A stretch of DNA of 64,000 bases, taken from contig NZ_MBEI01000006.1 of NCBI RefSeq assembly GCF_001953985.1, positions 1 through 64,000 on the forward strand. The letters are read 5' to 3'. How positions within the stretch are numbered: the first letter of the stretch is position 1; each line of letters opens with the position of its first letter. The DNA is from Mycobacterium colombiense. Lineage in GTDB: Bacteria; Actinomycetota; Actinomycetes; Mycobacteriales; Mycobacteriaceae. Below the pieces are notes generated by a model. It ran no database searches, had not been told where the DNA came from, and worked only from the letters and a program-made list of their open reading frames with translations. The position numbers were made by a program, and so were the translations under genes. Of this stretch, positions 26,627 to 35,162 are shown in pieces.

Positions 26627-27862
26627 ATGGCCGAGCCGGCGACTGTCGAGGAGCTTGAACAGAGCATCCGAGACGCACAGGACAGATTCAACCAAGGCAT
26701 GGGTGCCGACGGCGACGCATCGCCATATCCGATGCTCAAGAAGCTGCGTGCGCAGAGTCCGGTGCACGCCGGCTGGCCGGAGATGGGGATGGTCGGCAAT
26801 TCTGACGGCCCGCCAACCTTCACCGCTTACACGTTCGACACCGTCAAGGCGATCTTCACCGACAACATCACCTTCAGCACGCGCTGCTACGAAGATGTCG
26901 TCCGGCCACTCCAGGGTCCGACGATCCTGGAGATGCAGGAACCCGAACACGCGGTCTACCGCAAACTGCATGAGTTCGCCTTTGCCCGCTCTTCGATGAA
27001 GCGCTGGGACGCCGAACTCGTCGGTCCCTTGGTCCACAAAACCATCGCGAAATTCAAGGACGCCAAGCGCGCCGATCTCGTCGACGCGGTTTTTATGCCG
27101 ATCCCGGTGCGGGTGATCGCTGCGCTGCTAGGCCTTCCGGATGCCGATGTGCTGCAGTTTCACCGACTCGCCATCGACCTGCTGGGCTTCCGCGGGAACA
27201 TGGAATGCGCGTTGCGCGCTTCGGCCGAGATGAAGGAGTACTTCGTCGGGATACTTGCCGACCGACGCAAAGCCCCCAAGGACGACATGGTTTCGATCCT
27301 GGCCGGTGCCGAAGTCAACGGTGTAAAGATGTCCGACGAACAGATCTACGGTTTCATGCGCAACCTGCTGCCCGCCGGCGCGGAGACGACCTCGCGGTCG
27401 ACGGCCAGTCTTGCCCTGGCGCTCTTGACGCATCCGGACCAACTCAACGCCGTCCGTGACGATCGCACGTTGCTACCTCAGGCCATCGAGGAAGGGATTC
27501 GCTGGGAAACCCCGCTGCTCAACTTCATGCGGGAGGTCACCTCCGATACCGAGATTGGTGGCGTACACGTTCCCAAGGGCGCGACCATGATGCTCAGCTT
27601 GGGCAGCGCGAATCACGACGAAACGCGGTGGGACGAACCCGAGAGGTTCGACATCTTCCGGGAACGCAAGCCGCACATCGGCTTCGCTCACGGAGCGCAT
27701 GTGTGCCTCGGTATGCACCTGGCCAGGCTCGAGACGACCAAAATATTCAATGCGATATTCGATGAACTCCCCAATCTGCGGCTCGACCCGGACGCGGCGC
27801 CGCCGTACATCACAGGAACGATGTTCCGGTCCCCGCCCCGCCTTGACGTGGTGTGGGACTGA
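26627..27862 (+). CDS. Cytochrome P450
   Basis: A 411-residue soluble P450. The haem loop IGFAHGAHVCLGMHLAR gives Cys360; the I-helix is LLPAGAETTSRS. The ATG at 26627 was chosen because GAGGAG lies about 9 nt upstream; the frame is open further upstream but without a start signal. It is followed 12 bp later by DapB-like paralogue 3, which looks co-transcribed. A palindrome and a CAAC-N13-GTTG site lie upstream. No redox partner is adjacent. The substrate is unknown. Confidence 0.92.
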   Translation: MAEPATVEELEQSIRDAQDRFNQGMGADGDASPYPMLKKLRAQSPVHAGWPEMGMVGNSDGPPTFTAYTFDTVKAIFTDNITFSTRCYEDVVRPLQGPTILEMQEPEHAVYRKLHEFAFARSSMKRWDAELVGPLVHKTIAKFKDAKRADLVDAVFMPIPVRVIAALLGLPDADVLQFHRLAIDLLGFRGNMECALRASAEMKEYFVGILADRRKAPKDDMVSILAGAEVNGVKMSDEQIYGFMRNLLPAGAETTSRSTASLALALLTHPDQLNAVRDDRTLLPQAIEEGIRWETPLLNFMREVTSDTEIGGVHVPKGATMMLSLGSANHDETRWDEPERFDIFRERKPHIGFAHGAHVCLGMHLARLETTKIFNAIFDELPNLRLDPDAAPPYITGTMFRSPPRLDVVWD

Positions 27863-27874
27863 AAGAGGTATGCC

Positions 27875-28921
27875 ATGACACGGGTGATCCAGTGGGCGAC
27901 CGGCGTTACCGGGATGATTTCGCTTCGTCACGTCATCGAACGGGCGGATCTGGAACTGGTCGGGGTGCGCGTGTACGACCCCGCGAAGGCGGATGTGGAC
28001 GCCGGCACACTTTGCGGTGCAAGCGAAGTCGGACTCCGCACCACCACCGATCGCAACGAGATCATCGACACTGACGCGGACGTGGTCCTCTACATGGGCA
28101 AGGTCGAGACCGATACGCCCGGCTGTTTTGCCGATGTCTGCGAGCTCCTCGCGTCGGGCAAGAACGTCGTGGCCACCGGAAGCCGGTTCATCCATCCCCG
28201 GTCGTTGCATGCATCGTTGGCAGACGGCATCGAGAACGCCTGTCGCACAGGGCAAACCTCGTTTCTTGGAGTCGGTTTATACCCGGGATTCTTCGGCGAA
28301 TCACTCACGCCCATCCTGTCGCGGCTCACCGCCCGCGCCGGGCGGATCAGCGTCCGCGAGGTGCTGAACTACTCGACCTACGCCAGCCACGATCTGATTT
28401 TCAATGCCATGGGTTTCGGGCACACGCCCGACGACACGACGCCGCTGCTGACCAGTACCGAGTACGCGGCGAGCGCCTGGATCGGCAGTGCCACCGTGCT
28501 GGCGCAGTCGTTGGGGCTGAAGATCAGTTCTGTGCAGGGGTTCCGCGATGTCCGGACCACCCCGCGGGCGTTGACTGTGGCCGCGGGCGAGATTCCCGCA
28601 GGCACGGTCGGCGCCATGCGATTCGGCGTCGAGGTCGATTGCGGCGCAACTATATTGGCTGTCGAGCACCTCACCCGCATGGCCGATGATCTCGCACCGG
28701 AGTGGCCGACGGAGATCGGATACGAGGTGAGCTTCGACGGTGAGCCGAACCTGAGGTGCCACCTCGTGATCGGCTCGCACGGCGAGGATCACGCTGAACA
28801 AGGCTGCTTGGCCACCGCCATGCATGCCATCAACGCGATACCGACGGTGATGGCGGCCGAACCGGGGCTCTATGACCTTGCCACGATCGCCCCGTTTGTC
28901 GCGCACTGGACAAACGGCTAA
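27875..28921 (+). CDS. DapB-like oxidoreductase (paralogue 3 of 6)
   Basis: A 348-residue paralogue, slightly shorter than its relatives. The Rossmann motif is VIQWATGVTGMISL (residues 4-17), followed by GVRVYDPAKADVDAG; the central segment is GVGLYPGFFGESLTP and the tail is AIPTVMAAEPGLYDLA. It resembles paralogue 6 (35159) in the NAMGFGHTP / TAMGFGKPL region. AGAGG precedes the ATG. It is downstream of, and probably in one operon with, the P450. Its stop codon overlaps the convergent stop of paralogue 4 by 4 bp. Confidence 0.85.
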   Translation: MTRVIQWATGVTGMISLRHVIERADLELVGVRVYDPAKADVDAGTLCGASEVGLRTTTDRNEIIDTDADVVLYMGKVETDTPGCFADVCELLASGKNVVATGSRFIHPRSLHASLADGIENACRTGQTSFLGVGLYPGFFGESLTPILSRLTARAGRISVREVLNYSTYASHDLIFNAMGFGHTPDDTTPLLTSTEYAASAWIGSATVLAQSLGLKISSVQGFRDVRTTPRALTVAAGEIPAGTVGAMRFGVEVDCGATILAVEHLTRMADDLAPEWPTEIGYEVSFDGEPNLRCHLVIGSHGEDHAEQGCLATAMHAINAIPTVMAAEPGLYDLATIAPFVAHWTNG

Positions 28922-30015
28922 AGCGCACCCGGTCTTCGATTGCCGAAACCGGTGTAGCTGCGGATCAGTGGGAGGTCGGCCATCGTCGCGAACCCTGCCG
29001 GTGCGGCGCACACGGCCGGAATGGCGTTGACGATCTGCATGGCGACGGTGATCAGTCCAGCTCTGACGTGCTCCTCGATCGAGGCCTCGCGCGAAAAGCT
29101 GGCCAGCGGAAAGAAGTGCGTGCGCATTGATGGGTCGCCCTCGATGGTCAGCGTCCAGCCGTCGAGAGGTTTGGGCCAGTGCTTCGGGTACTCACCGCCG
29201 ACGGTCCACAGCGTCTCGAACTCGACCAGGGTTTCGCCGTTGCGATGGCCGACGAAGTTCCAGCGCTGCCCGGCGGTGGTGCCGGCCGAGACAATGTGGT
29301 CGAAAATCTGCAAGTCCTTTGTTGCGGGGACGGTCTCCAGCGTGACGGAGACATCGTCGATGTCTGCGTTCAGGGTGTCGGAGATGAACCAGGTCTGCTC
29401 GACGAACAGTCTCGTCAAGAAGCTGAGGTACTCGTTGGCTGTCGGCGTGACCTCCTCGATTGGCCGACCGAACCACATCCCGTCGAAGGTGATCGCAGTG
29501 CTCTCCCACAGGGTCCAGTCGGCGCGCTCCTGCAGCGTGATCCGATCGATGGTGCGGCTCATGCCGGACAGCGCGAGCGGCAGCACCCCGGACAGGTTGC
29601 CGGGGTTCAGGCCGCTGCCGTGGATGGTGCTGCCACCCTTGTCGCACGCCGCCTGCAGGCGCACGCGGTCGGCTTCAGGGATCCTTCGCGGGTGGAACAG
29701 GAACGCCGGCGTCGCGACGTTCTTTCCACTCTCCAACAGCGCACAGACGTCGTCGATGTTGGTGAACGACGGTGCGTACAACACCAGGTCGGCGTCGATC
29801 GCGAGGATCTGCGCGACGTCGGTGGTTGCGGTCACGCCGATCGGCGCTCTGTCGACCAAGGCTCCGATGTCCACGCCGTTCTTGGCGTCGGAATACACCC
29901 GCGCGCCCACCAGTTGGAGGTCTGGCCGGTGATCGAGGATGGTCCTGACCATCTCGGTGCCCACGGCGCCGGTGGCCCACTGAATGACTCGTAGCGGACG
30001 GGTGCTGGCTTTCAA
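28918..30015 (-). CDS. DapB-like oxidoreductase (paralogue 4 of 6)
   Basis: A 365-residue paralogue. The Rossmann motif is VIQWATGAVGTEMV (near residues 10-23), followed by GARVYSDAKNGVDIG; the central segment is HGSGLNPGNLSGVLP and the tail is AIPAVCAAPAGFATM. The start is TTG at 30015 with GGGAG about 7 nt upstream; an ATG four bases earlier is in another frame. It is divergent from the P450 at 30102 and convergent with paralogue 3. Reaction unknown. Confidence 0.85.
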   Translation of the reverse strand: MKASTRPLRVIQWATGAVGTEMVRTILDHRPDLQLVGARVYSDAKNGVDIGALVDRAPIGVTATTDVAQILAIDADLVLYAPSFTNIDDVCALLESGKNVATPAFLFHPRRIPEADRVRLQAACDKGGSTIHGSGLNPGNLSGVLPLALSGMSRTIDRITLQERADWTLWESTAITFDGMWFGRPIEEVTPTANEYLSFLTRLFVEQTWFISDTLNADIDDVSVTLETVPATKDLQIFDHIVSAGTTAGQRWNFVGHRNGETLVEFETLWTVGGEYPKHWPKPLDGWTLTIEGDPSMRTHFFPLASFSREASIEEHVRAGLITVAMQIVNAIPAVCAAPAGFATMADLPLIRSYTGFGNRRPGAL

Positions 30016-30089
30016 GCATCGCTCCCTTCGATGGATCGGCAGTGATGATCCTAGTTGGCCAAAAATTCGCTACGGCAGCCGATAACGCC

Positions 30090-30095
30090 TATTCT
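30090..30095 (+). promoter_or_regulatory. -10 box (TATTCT) of a leaderless P450 transcript
   Basis: TATTCT lies 6 nt before the GTG at 30102. It sets the start at this GTG rather than at the upstream in-frame ATG at 30042, which would place the promoter inside the gene. Confidence 0.5.
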
Positions 30096-30101
30096 CGTCG
30101 T

Positions 30102-31298
30102 GTGACCTACAGGGTGAAGGTTGATCCGTACTACGACCCTTTCGACTTCGAGATCGACGACGACCCGTATCCCGTGTGGAAACAGCTGCGTGATGTCGCG
30201 CCGCTCTACCACAACGACAAGTACGGCTTTTACGCGTTGAGTAGGCACGCAGATGTCGCGCGCGAGCTGGTGAATTGGAATGACTACCGGTCCGGTAAAG
30301 GCACGACCATCGACATCATCCTCAACGGAGTCGAGGTGCCTCCCGGGATCATCCTGTTCGAGGACCCGCCGATTCACGATGCGCACCGGCGATTGCTGTC
30401 AGGGGTGTTCACACCGCGGCGGATGGCGGCCATCGAACCGCTGGCCAGGGAGTTCTGCCGGCGCGCGCTGGAGCCCCTTGCGGACGCCGACACGTTCGAC
30501 TTCATCGCCGACCTCGGCGCGTGGATGCCGATGCGCACGATCGGGTACCTGCTGGGCATACCTGAGGACAGGCAGATCGCGATCCGGCGGAACACCGACC
30601 GGCTCCTCGAATTGAAAGACGGCGGGCTCGTCCAGGTGGCCGACGACATGCTGACGCGTCAGGGATCGATGCTGGAGGAGTTCATCGACTGGCGCTACGA
30701 CCACCCCTCCGATGATCTGATGACCGAACTGGTCAACGCCGAGGTCGAGGAACCGGACGGTAGCCGCAGGCGGTTGACCCGTGCGGAGGTGCTGACCTAC
30801 ACGGGCACTGTCGTGGGCGCCGGCAACGAGACCACGACGCGGTTGATCGGTTTCGCCGGACAGCTGTTGTCCGATCACCCCGACCAGCGCCGAGAGCTCG
30901 CAGCGGATTTCAGCCTCATTCCCGGGGCGGTTGAGGAAGTGCTGCGCTACGAGGCCCCGTCACCGGTGCAGGCGCGCCACGTGGCCCGTGACGTCGAACA
31001 TTATGGGCAGGCGGTACCCGAGGGGTCGGTGATGTTGCTGCTCAACGGATCCGCGAACCGCGATGAACGCCAATTCGTCGACGCCGATCGATTCGACATC
31101 CACCGGCGGGCGGCACATCTGTCCTTCGGGCACGGCATTCACTTCTGCCTGGGTGCTGCGCTGGCGCGAGTTCAGGCACGCATTGCGCTTGAGGAAGTGC
31201 TCACCAGATGGCCCGACTGGGAAGTCGACTACCACAACGCCAAGCGCGCTCACACCACCAGCGTCCGCGGCTGGGCGAGCCTGCCAGTGCATGTCTGA
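30102..31298 (+). CDS. Cytochrome P450
   Basis: A 398-residue soluble P450. The haem loop LSFGHGIHFCLGAALAR gives Cys349, the I-helix is VVGAGNETTTRL, and ExxR is seen in EEVLRYEAPS. The N-terminus (VDPYYDPFDFEIDDDPYPVW) is typical for mycobacterial P450s of this size. The GTG start is supported by the -10 box 6 nt upstream. It overlaps the AveC-like membrane gene by 8 bp, indicating translational coupling. The two products may act in sequence on one molecule. Confidence 0.93.
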   Translation: MTYRVKVDPYYDPFDFEIDDDPYPVWKQLRDVAPLYHNDKYGFYALSRHADVARELVNWNDYRSGKGTTIDIILNGVEVPPGIILFEDPPIHDAHRRLLSGVFTPRRMAAIEPLAREFCRRALEPLADADTFDFIADLGAWMPMRTIGYLLGIPEDRQIAIRRNTDRLLELKDGGLVQVADDMLTRQGSMLEEFIDWRYDHPSDDLMTELVNAEVEEPDGSRRRLTRAEVLTYTGTVVGAGNETTTRLIGFAGQLLSDHPDQRRELAADFSLIPGAVEEVLRYEAPSPVQARHVARDVEHYGQAVPEGSVMLLLNGSANRDERQFVDADRFDIHRRAAHLSFGHGIHFCLGAALARVQARIALEEVLTRWPDWEVDYHNAKRAHTTSVRGWASLPVHV

Positions 31299-32376
31299 CA
31301 TGACGAATACCGTTGACAGCAACCCAGATTCTCGCGCCACCGATGTGACCAGGCCTCGGTTCTCGCGATGGCCGGCGCGGGTGGGCTGGGGGCTGTTCAT
31401 CGTCGCCTACCTCGTCTTCGCAATCATCACCATCGCGACAATTCAATCCGGTCTGCACGGTGACCCGACGAGGGCCAATCCGCGTCCGGGTCCTGCGCCC
31501 TATCCACCGTTCCTCGGCTTCGACAACTGGCCGCTCGCCGTGTCCATCAGCTCGGTTCCGATGGCGATCGGCCTGGTCGCCACGCTGGTATGGCTGTCCT
31601 ATAGACAACGCAAGGTGCACTGGGCGGTGGTGATCGCCTTCGCCGGGTTGATCACCGGCGCGCTCGATCCTCTGGCCAACTGGGCAACGTTCGCGATCTT
31701 CGATCCGCGCATGCTGCACTTCCCGCTGACCTGGCCGTATGTCAACATATCGCCGAATCTCGAACCGGCGCTGGCGTTCCTGGGCGGCTATGCCGCCTAC
31801 TATCTGCTCACCGGCCTCGCCATCCTCCAACTGCATGACCGAATCGTCGATCCGCTGATCCCGCGGACGAGTTGGCTTGCGCGCCATCGGCTTGTCTCGG
31901 TGTTCCTCGGCGCGGCCGTCATCGCAATTCCCATCAACGGGCTGGTTCAATTCACCTGGATGAGGTGCGGCATCTTCTTCTACACGGAAGCCGTCGGCCC
32001 CGTGCTGCGCCTGGGGCACGTCTATTTCCCACTGATCATGGCGGTGTACGACTCGTTCATCTTCGCGATGGTCGCGGTGATGTGCGTTCGCGACGAGGAC
32101 GGCGAATTGGCGCTGATCGGCCGCATCGCGCGGCGGCTGCCTGTGGGGCGAGGCCGTCCGAAGCTGACGCTTACCCGACAGTTGTTGATCTCGGTGATGG
32201 TGGGCCTGGTGTCGTTCGCAGTGCCTCTGGCTGTGCTCGCGGGCTTGCGGGCGGCGGGATTGTCCAGGCCCGCCTACGACCAGAACCCTTATCCGAGCGT
32301 GAAAGTTTACGACCCATATGGCCATCTGCGGAACGCGGGCAAGCCGGGGCCGTTCTATCGAAACGCTAAGGGGTAA
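31291..32376 (+). CDS. AveC-like polytopic membrane protein (spirocyclase-family)
   Basis: A 361-residue integral membrane protein with about seven predicted helices (near 32-52, 82-103, 110-127, 157-180, 201-222, 245-266, 297-319). The pattern NWPLAVSISSVPMAIG, then DPLANW and a FFYTEAVGPV stretch, is that of the AveC-like family. AveC itself forms the spiroketal in avermectin biosynthesis, but the function of the many mycobacterial relatives is unknown. The ATG at 31291 sits inside the end of the P450 gene (8-bp overlap), so the two are translationally coupled. A DapB-like gene follows 7 bp later. Confidence 0.72.
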   Translation: MSDMTNTVDSNPDSRATDVTRPRFSRWPARVGWGLFIVAYLVFAIITIATIQSGLHGDPTRANPRPGPAPYPPFLGFDNWPLAVSISSVPMAIGLVATLVWLSYRQRKVHWAVVIAFAGLITGALDPLANWATFAIFDPRMLHFPLTWPYVNISPNLEPALAFLGGYAAYYLLTGLAILQLHDRIVDPLIPRTSWLARHRLVSVFLGAAVIAIPINGLVQFTWMRCGIFFYTEAVGPVLRLGHVYFPLIMAVYDSFIFAMVAVMCVRDEDGELALIGRIARRLPVGRGRPKLTLTRQLLISVMVGLVSFAVPLAVLAGLRAAGLSRPAYDQNPYPSVKVYDPYGHLRNAGKPGPFYRNAKG

Positions 32377-32383
32377 TGAGACA

Positions 32384-33481
32384 TTGACGTACGAGGGTAA
32401 GCGACGCTACCGGGTAGTCCACGTCGGTACTGGACTGACTGGCCGCGAGGCGTTGCGGGCAATCGTCGACGATCCGGTGCTGGAACTCGTGGGCGTCAGG
32501 GTGTCGACACCGGAGAAAGTCGGGGTGGATGCGGGTCAACTCTGCGGGACTGCCGATGTCGGTATAAGCGCAACCGACGACATATCAGCGGTCTTGGCGC
32601 TGGCTCCGGACTGTGTCGCCTACTGCGCGACGGCGGTCCGGCGCGAAGAGGATGCCATCGCCGACATCGCCCGCTACCTGGAGGCGGGCATCAACGTGGT
32701 GACGTTCGCGACGATCCCGTTGGTCTATCCTGCGGCAGCTCCCGCCGAATGGCGGCAGGCTTTGGAAGGCGCTGCGGCTAAGGGGAACTCGACGTTCTAC
32801 GGCACCGGCAGTGAGCCGGGTTTCATCAGCCTAAACATCCCCACCGCTCTTCTCGCAGGCGCAGGTCGGGTCGACTCGTATCGAATGGACGAGTACGCGC
32901 TCGATCTGGACAAGGCGTATCCGATCTGGGACGTCCTGCACGAGTCGATGGGCTTCGGGAAGCCCGACGGTCATGTGCCGGTTCGCATCGCCTCGGGAAA
33001 GGTGAACAAGGACTGGGACACCGTGGTGTGCTACATCGCCGACATCCTCGGCTTCGAGCTCGACGGGATAGAACTGGATTGGGAGACGCTGCTTGCGCCC
33101 ACAGATCTGGAGACGGCGCTAGGCGTCATCCCGGAGGGTACGATCTGCGCCCACCGTTGGCAACTCGCCGGAGTGGTCGGCACGAGACCGGTTGTCGCAG
33201 TTCAATACTTCGCGACAGTCAGCAGCACGCCCTGGCCGGACCGCTGGCCGAAGCCGGCCCGTGCGGGCGAAGGCGGCATGGTGTTCCGTGTCGAGGGCAG
33301 CCCCAGTATGAGCCTGGAGCTGCATCTCAAGCAGTCGACAACCGACCGGGTGAACCCAGGTGTGGCGGTCACGGCGATGGCCGCTGTCAACGCGATTCCA
33401 GCCGTCGTCGATGCCCCGCCCGGCGTGATTGCCAATCCGCTGTCGGGGCCCTCGATCGTGAGCCGGCAGTCGCGCACCTAG
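32384..33481 (+). CDS. DapB-like oxidoreductase (paralogue 5 of 6)
   Basis: A 365-residue paralogue. The Rossmann motif is VVHVGTGLTGREAL (near residues 9-22), followed by GVRVSTPEKVGVDAG; the central segment is GTGSEPGFISLN and the tail is AIPAVVDAPPGVI. The TTG at 32384, about 10 nt after AAGGGG, gives the family-standard N-terminus; the frame also runs upstream into the AveC-like gene. P450, AveC-like and this gene appear to form one operon. Its stop shares a CTAG with the convergent SDR. Confidence 0.82.
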   Translation: MTYEGKRRYRVVHVGTGLTGREALRAIVDDPVLELVGVRVSTPEKVGVDAGQLCGTADVGISATDDISAVLALAPDCVAYCATAVRREEDAIADIARYLEAGINVVTFATIPLVYPAAAPAEWRQALEGAAAKGNSTFYGTGSEPGFISLNIPTALLAGAGRVDSYRMDEYALDLDKAYPIWDVLHESMGFGKPDGHVPVRIASGKVNKDWDTVVCYIADILGFELDGIELDWETLLAPTDLETALGVIPEGTICAHRWQLAGVVGTRPVVAVQYFATVSSTPWPDRWPKPARAGEGGMVFRVEGSPSMSLELHLKQSTTDRVNPGVAVTAMAAVNAIPAVVDAPPGVIANPLSGPSIVSRQSRT

Positions 33482-34299
33482 GTCCCGGTCACGCCGACGT
33501 CGACGGGAATGGCGGCAGCCGTGACGTACCGCGATTCGTCGGATGCCAGCCATGCCACCGCGCCGGCAACGTCCTCCGGCATCGTGACAGCGTTGGGAAG
33601 TAGCTGCTTGGAAAAGCCGCTCTGCAGAGCGGGATTCGAGCTCGCCGCGTCGGCCATCGCCTCCAGCATTCGACCGGTACCCATCGGGGTGGCGACCGAT
33701 CCGGGGTGAAGGCTGTTCACCCGGATGTTGTGCTTGCCGAGTTCGGCTGCGAACGCGCGCGCAAGGCCGACGATTGCGTGCTTGCTGGCGGTGTAGGCGA
33801 TCATGAATGGCTCCATCGTCAACCCCGCGGCGGAACCGATGAGAATGATCGACCCGCCCCGGCCGCCATTGATGATGTGCCCTGCACCCGCCATGACGGT
33901 ATTCCACGTCCCGACCAGATTCACGTCGATGACGTCTTGGAAGTCGCGAGCGGTAACTTCATCCCACGGTGCGGGCACGCATACACCCGCATTGGCGACG
34001 ATGACGTCGAGTCGTCCGAGCTCTGCAACAGCGTCTGCGACGGCCGTGCACATACCATCATGGTCGCGCGTGTCAACAATTGCAGTGATGGCTTGTCGAC
34101 CATTGTCTTTGACCAAGTCGGCTGTCGCAGCCAGGTCCGCTGGGGTTGCTGAATCGTATGGGACGCTTGGTGGAAGCGGACCCGCAAGGTCGATGAGTAT
34201 CACATCGGCGCCATCGGCGCTGAGCCGTTGCGCGTGGGCGCGTCCCTGGCCACGCGCCGCGCCCGTGATGAGGGCGACCCTGTCCGTCAACGCAGTCAC
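33478..34299 (-). CDS. Mycofactocin-type short-chain dehydrogenase/reductase
   Basis: A 273-residue SDR. The cofactor motif ITGAARGQGRAHAQRL, the insert after the second strand (IDLAGPLPPSVPYDSATPAD) and DTRDHDGM are characteristic of the actinobacterial SDR group linked by phylogenetic profile to mycofactocin, whose members hold NAD non-exchangeably. The catalytic Ser is in LIGSAAGL and Tyr-x3-Lys in YTASKHA. The GTG at 34299 lies 6 nt after a TAGCGT -10 box. It is divergent from another SDR at 34380. Together with the NDMA-dependent ADH it suggests mycofactocin-coupled oxidations in this region. Confidence 0.88.
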   Translation of the reverse strand: MTALTDRVALITGAARGQGRAHAQRLSADGADVILIDLAGPLPPSVPYDSATPADLAATADLVKDNGRQAITAIVDTRDHDGMCTAVADAVAELGRLDVIVANAGVCVPAPWDEVTARDFQDVIDVNLVGTWNTVMAGAGHIINGGRGGSIILIGSAAGLTMEPFMIAYTASKHAIVGLARAFAAELGKHNIRVNSLHPGSVATPMGTGRMLEAMADAASSNPALQSGFSKQLLPNAVTMPEDVAGAVAWLASDESRYVTAAAIPVDVGVTGT

Positions 34300-34305
34300 A
34301 CGCGT

Positions 34306-34311
34306 ACGCTA
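34306..34311 (-). promoter_or_regulatory. -10 box (TAGCGT), minus-strand SDR
   Basis: Read on the minus strand, TAGCGT lies 6 nt before the GTG at 34299, indicating a leaderless transcript. Confidence 0.45.
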
Positions 34312-34319
34312 CACCAGCC

Positions 34320-34358
34320 GAGAATCATGATTAACGATTACAGAGAATCAATATTGCG
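34320..34358. promoter_or_regulatory. Two GAGAAT-N4-ATT half-conserved operator-like sites
   Basis: GAGAAT-CATG-ATTAAC (34320-34335) and GAGAAT-CAAT-ATTGCG (34343-34358) are two copies, 23 bp apart, of the left half and centre of the GAGAAT-N4-ATTCTC palindrome found complete at 37552 and 58166. They lie exactly between the two divergent leaderless SDR promoters. Confidence 0.5.
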
Positions 34359-34366
34359 GACGGTGA

Positions 34367-34372
34367 TAGCGT
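34367..34372 (+). promoter_or_regulatory. -10 box (TAGCGT), plus-strand SDR
   Basis: TAGCGT lies 7 nt before the ATG at 34380 and overlaps an alternative GTG at 34371. A leaderless transcript from the ATG is the more consistent reading. Confidence 0.45.
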
Positions 34373-34379
34373 GCGAACC

Positions 34380-35162
34380 ATGGGCGTGCTAGACGGTCAG
34401 ACCGCATTCATTCTGGGCGCATCGGCGGGAATCGCCCAGGCGAGCGCGAAGCTGTTGGCCGTTGACGGAGCCACGCTGTATCTGCTCGGCAGGTCTCAGT
34501 CCCGGCTGGAAGCTACCCGGGACGGGATTCTCGCCGTCGCACCCAACGCTGAAATCGTGATCCAGAAAGGCCATCCGGAAGACGAGGACATCGTCAGGCG
34601 GGCGGCGCAGTGGGCTTACGACGTGAAGAAGCGACTGAACATTGTCATTGGCACCGTCGCCGGCGGGGGTACCGGTCCGCTAGTCGAACAGGATCTTGCG
34701 ACCTTCACCAACTTCGTCATGGGTAATCTCCGATCAAACTTCCTCGCGTTGCGCTATTCGGCACCGCTGATGACGGATGGCGGCTCGATCGTGTTCATCT
34801 CGTCGACGTCGTCCAAGATCCCGATGGAAGGCCTCGGACACTATTCCGCGGGCAAGGCCGCGCTCGAGATGCTCATCCGCGTCGCCGCGTCGGAACTCGG
34901 GCCGCGGGGTATTCGCGTCAACGCGGTGCGACCGGGGCTGACCGAAGCCGCAACCACCCAGGGGTACATCCACCTCGAGGAACTGACAAGCAGCTTCCTG
35001 GAACGTGTGCCCCTGGGCCGGCTAGGAGTGTCGGACGACATCGCCCCGGGCGTGCGCTACTTGGCCGGACCCGAATCCAGCTGGATGACGGGGCAGAGCT
35101 TCGCCATCGACGGCGGCAACGAGGTCCGCGGAGCACCCCGCGGACCGATGTTCACCGTCTAG
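34380..35162 (+). CDS. Short-chain dehydrogenase/reductase
   Basis: A 260-residue SDR. The cofactor motif is ILGASAGIAQAS, in which the third Gly of the usual TGxxxGxG is replaced by Ala, so cofactor binding may be altered. The catalytic Ser is in FISSTSSKIP and Tyr-x3-Lys in HYSAGKAALEM. The C-terminus MTGQSFAIDGGNEVRG is standard. It is divergent from the mycofactocin-type SDR, and its stop shares CTAG with convergent DapB-like paralogue 6. The substrate is unknown. Confidence 0.87.
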   Translation: MGVLDGQTAFILGASAGIAQASAKLLAVDGATLYLLGRSQSRLEATRDGILAVAPNAEIVIQKGHPEDEDIVRRAAQWAYDVKKRLNIVIGTVAGGGTGPLVEQDLATFTNFVMGNLRSNFLALRYSAPLMTDGGSIVFISSTSSKIPMEGLGHYSAGKAALEMLIRVAASELGPRGIRVNAVRPGLTEAATTQGYIHLEELTSSFLERVPLGRLGVSDDIAPGVRYLAGPESSWMTGQSFAIDGGNEVRGAPRGPMFTV

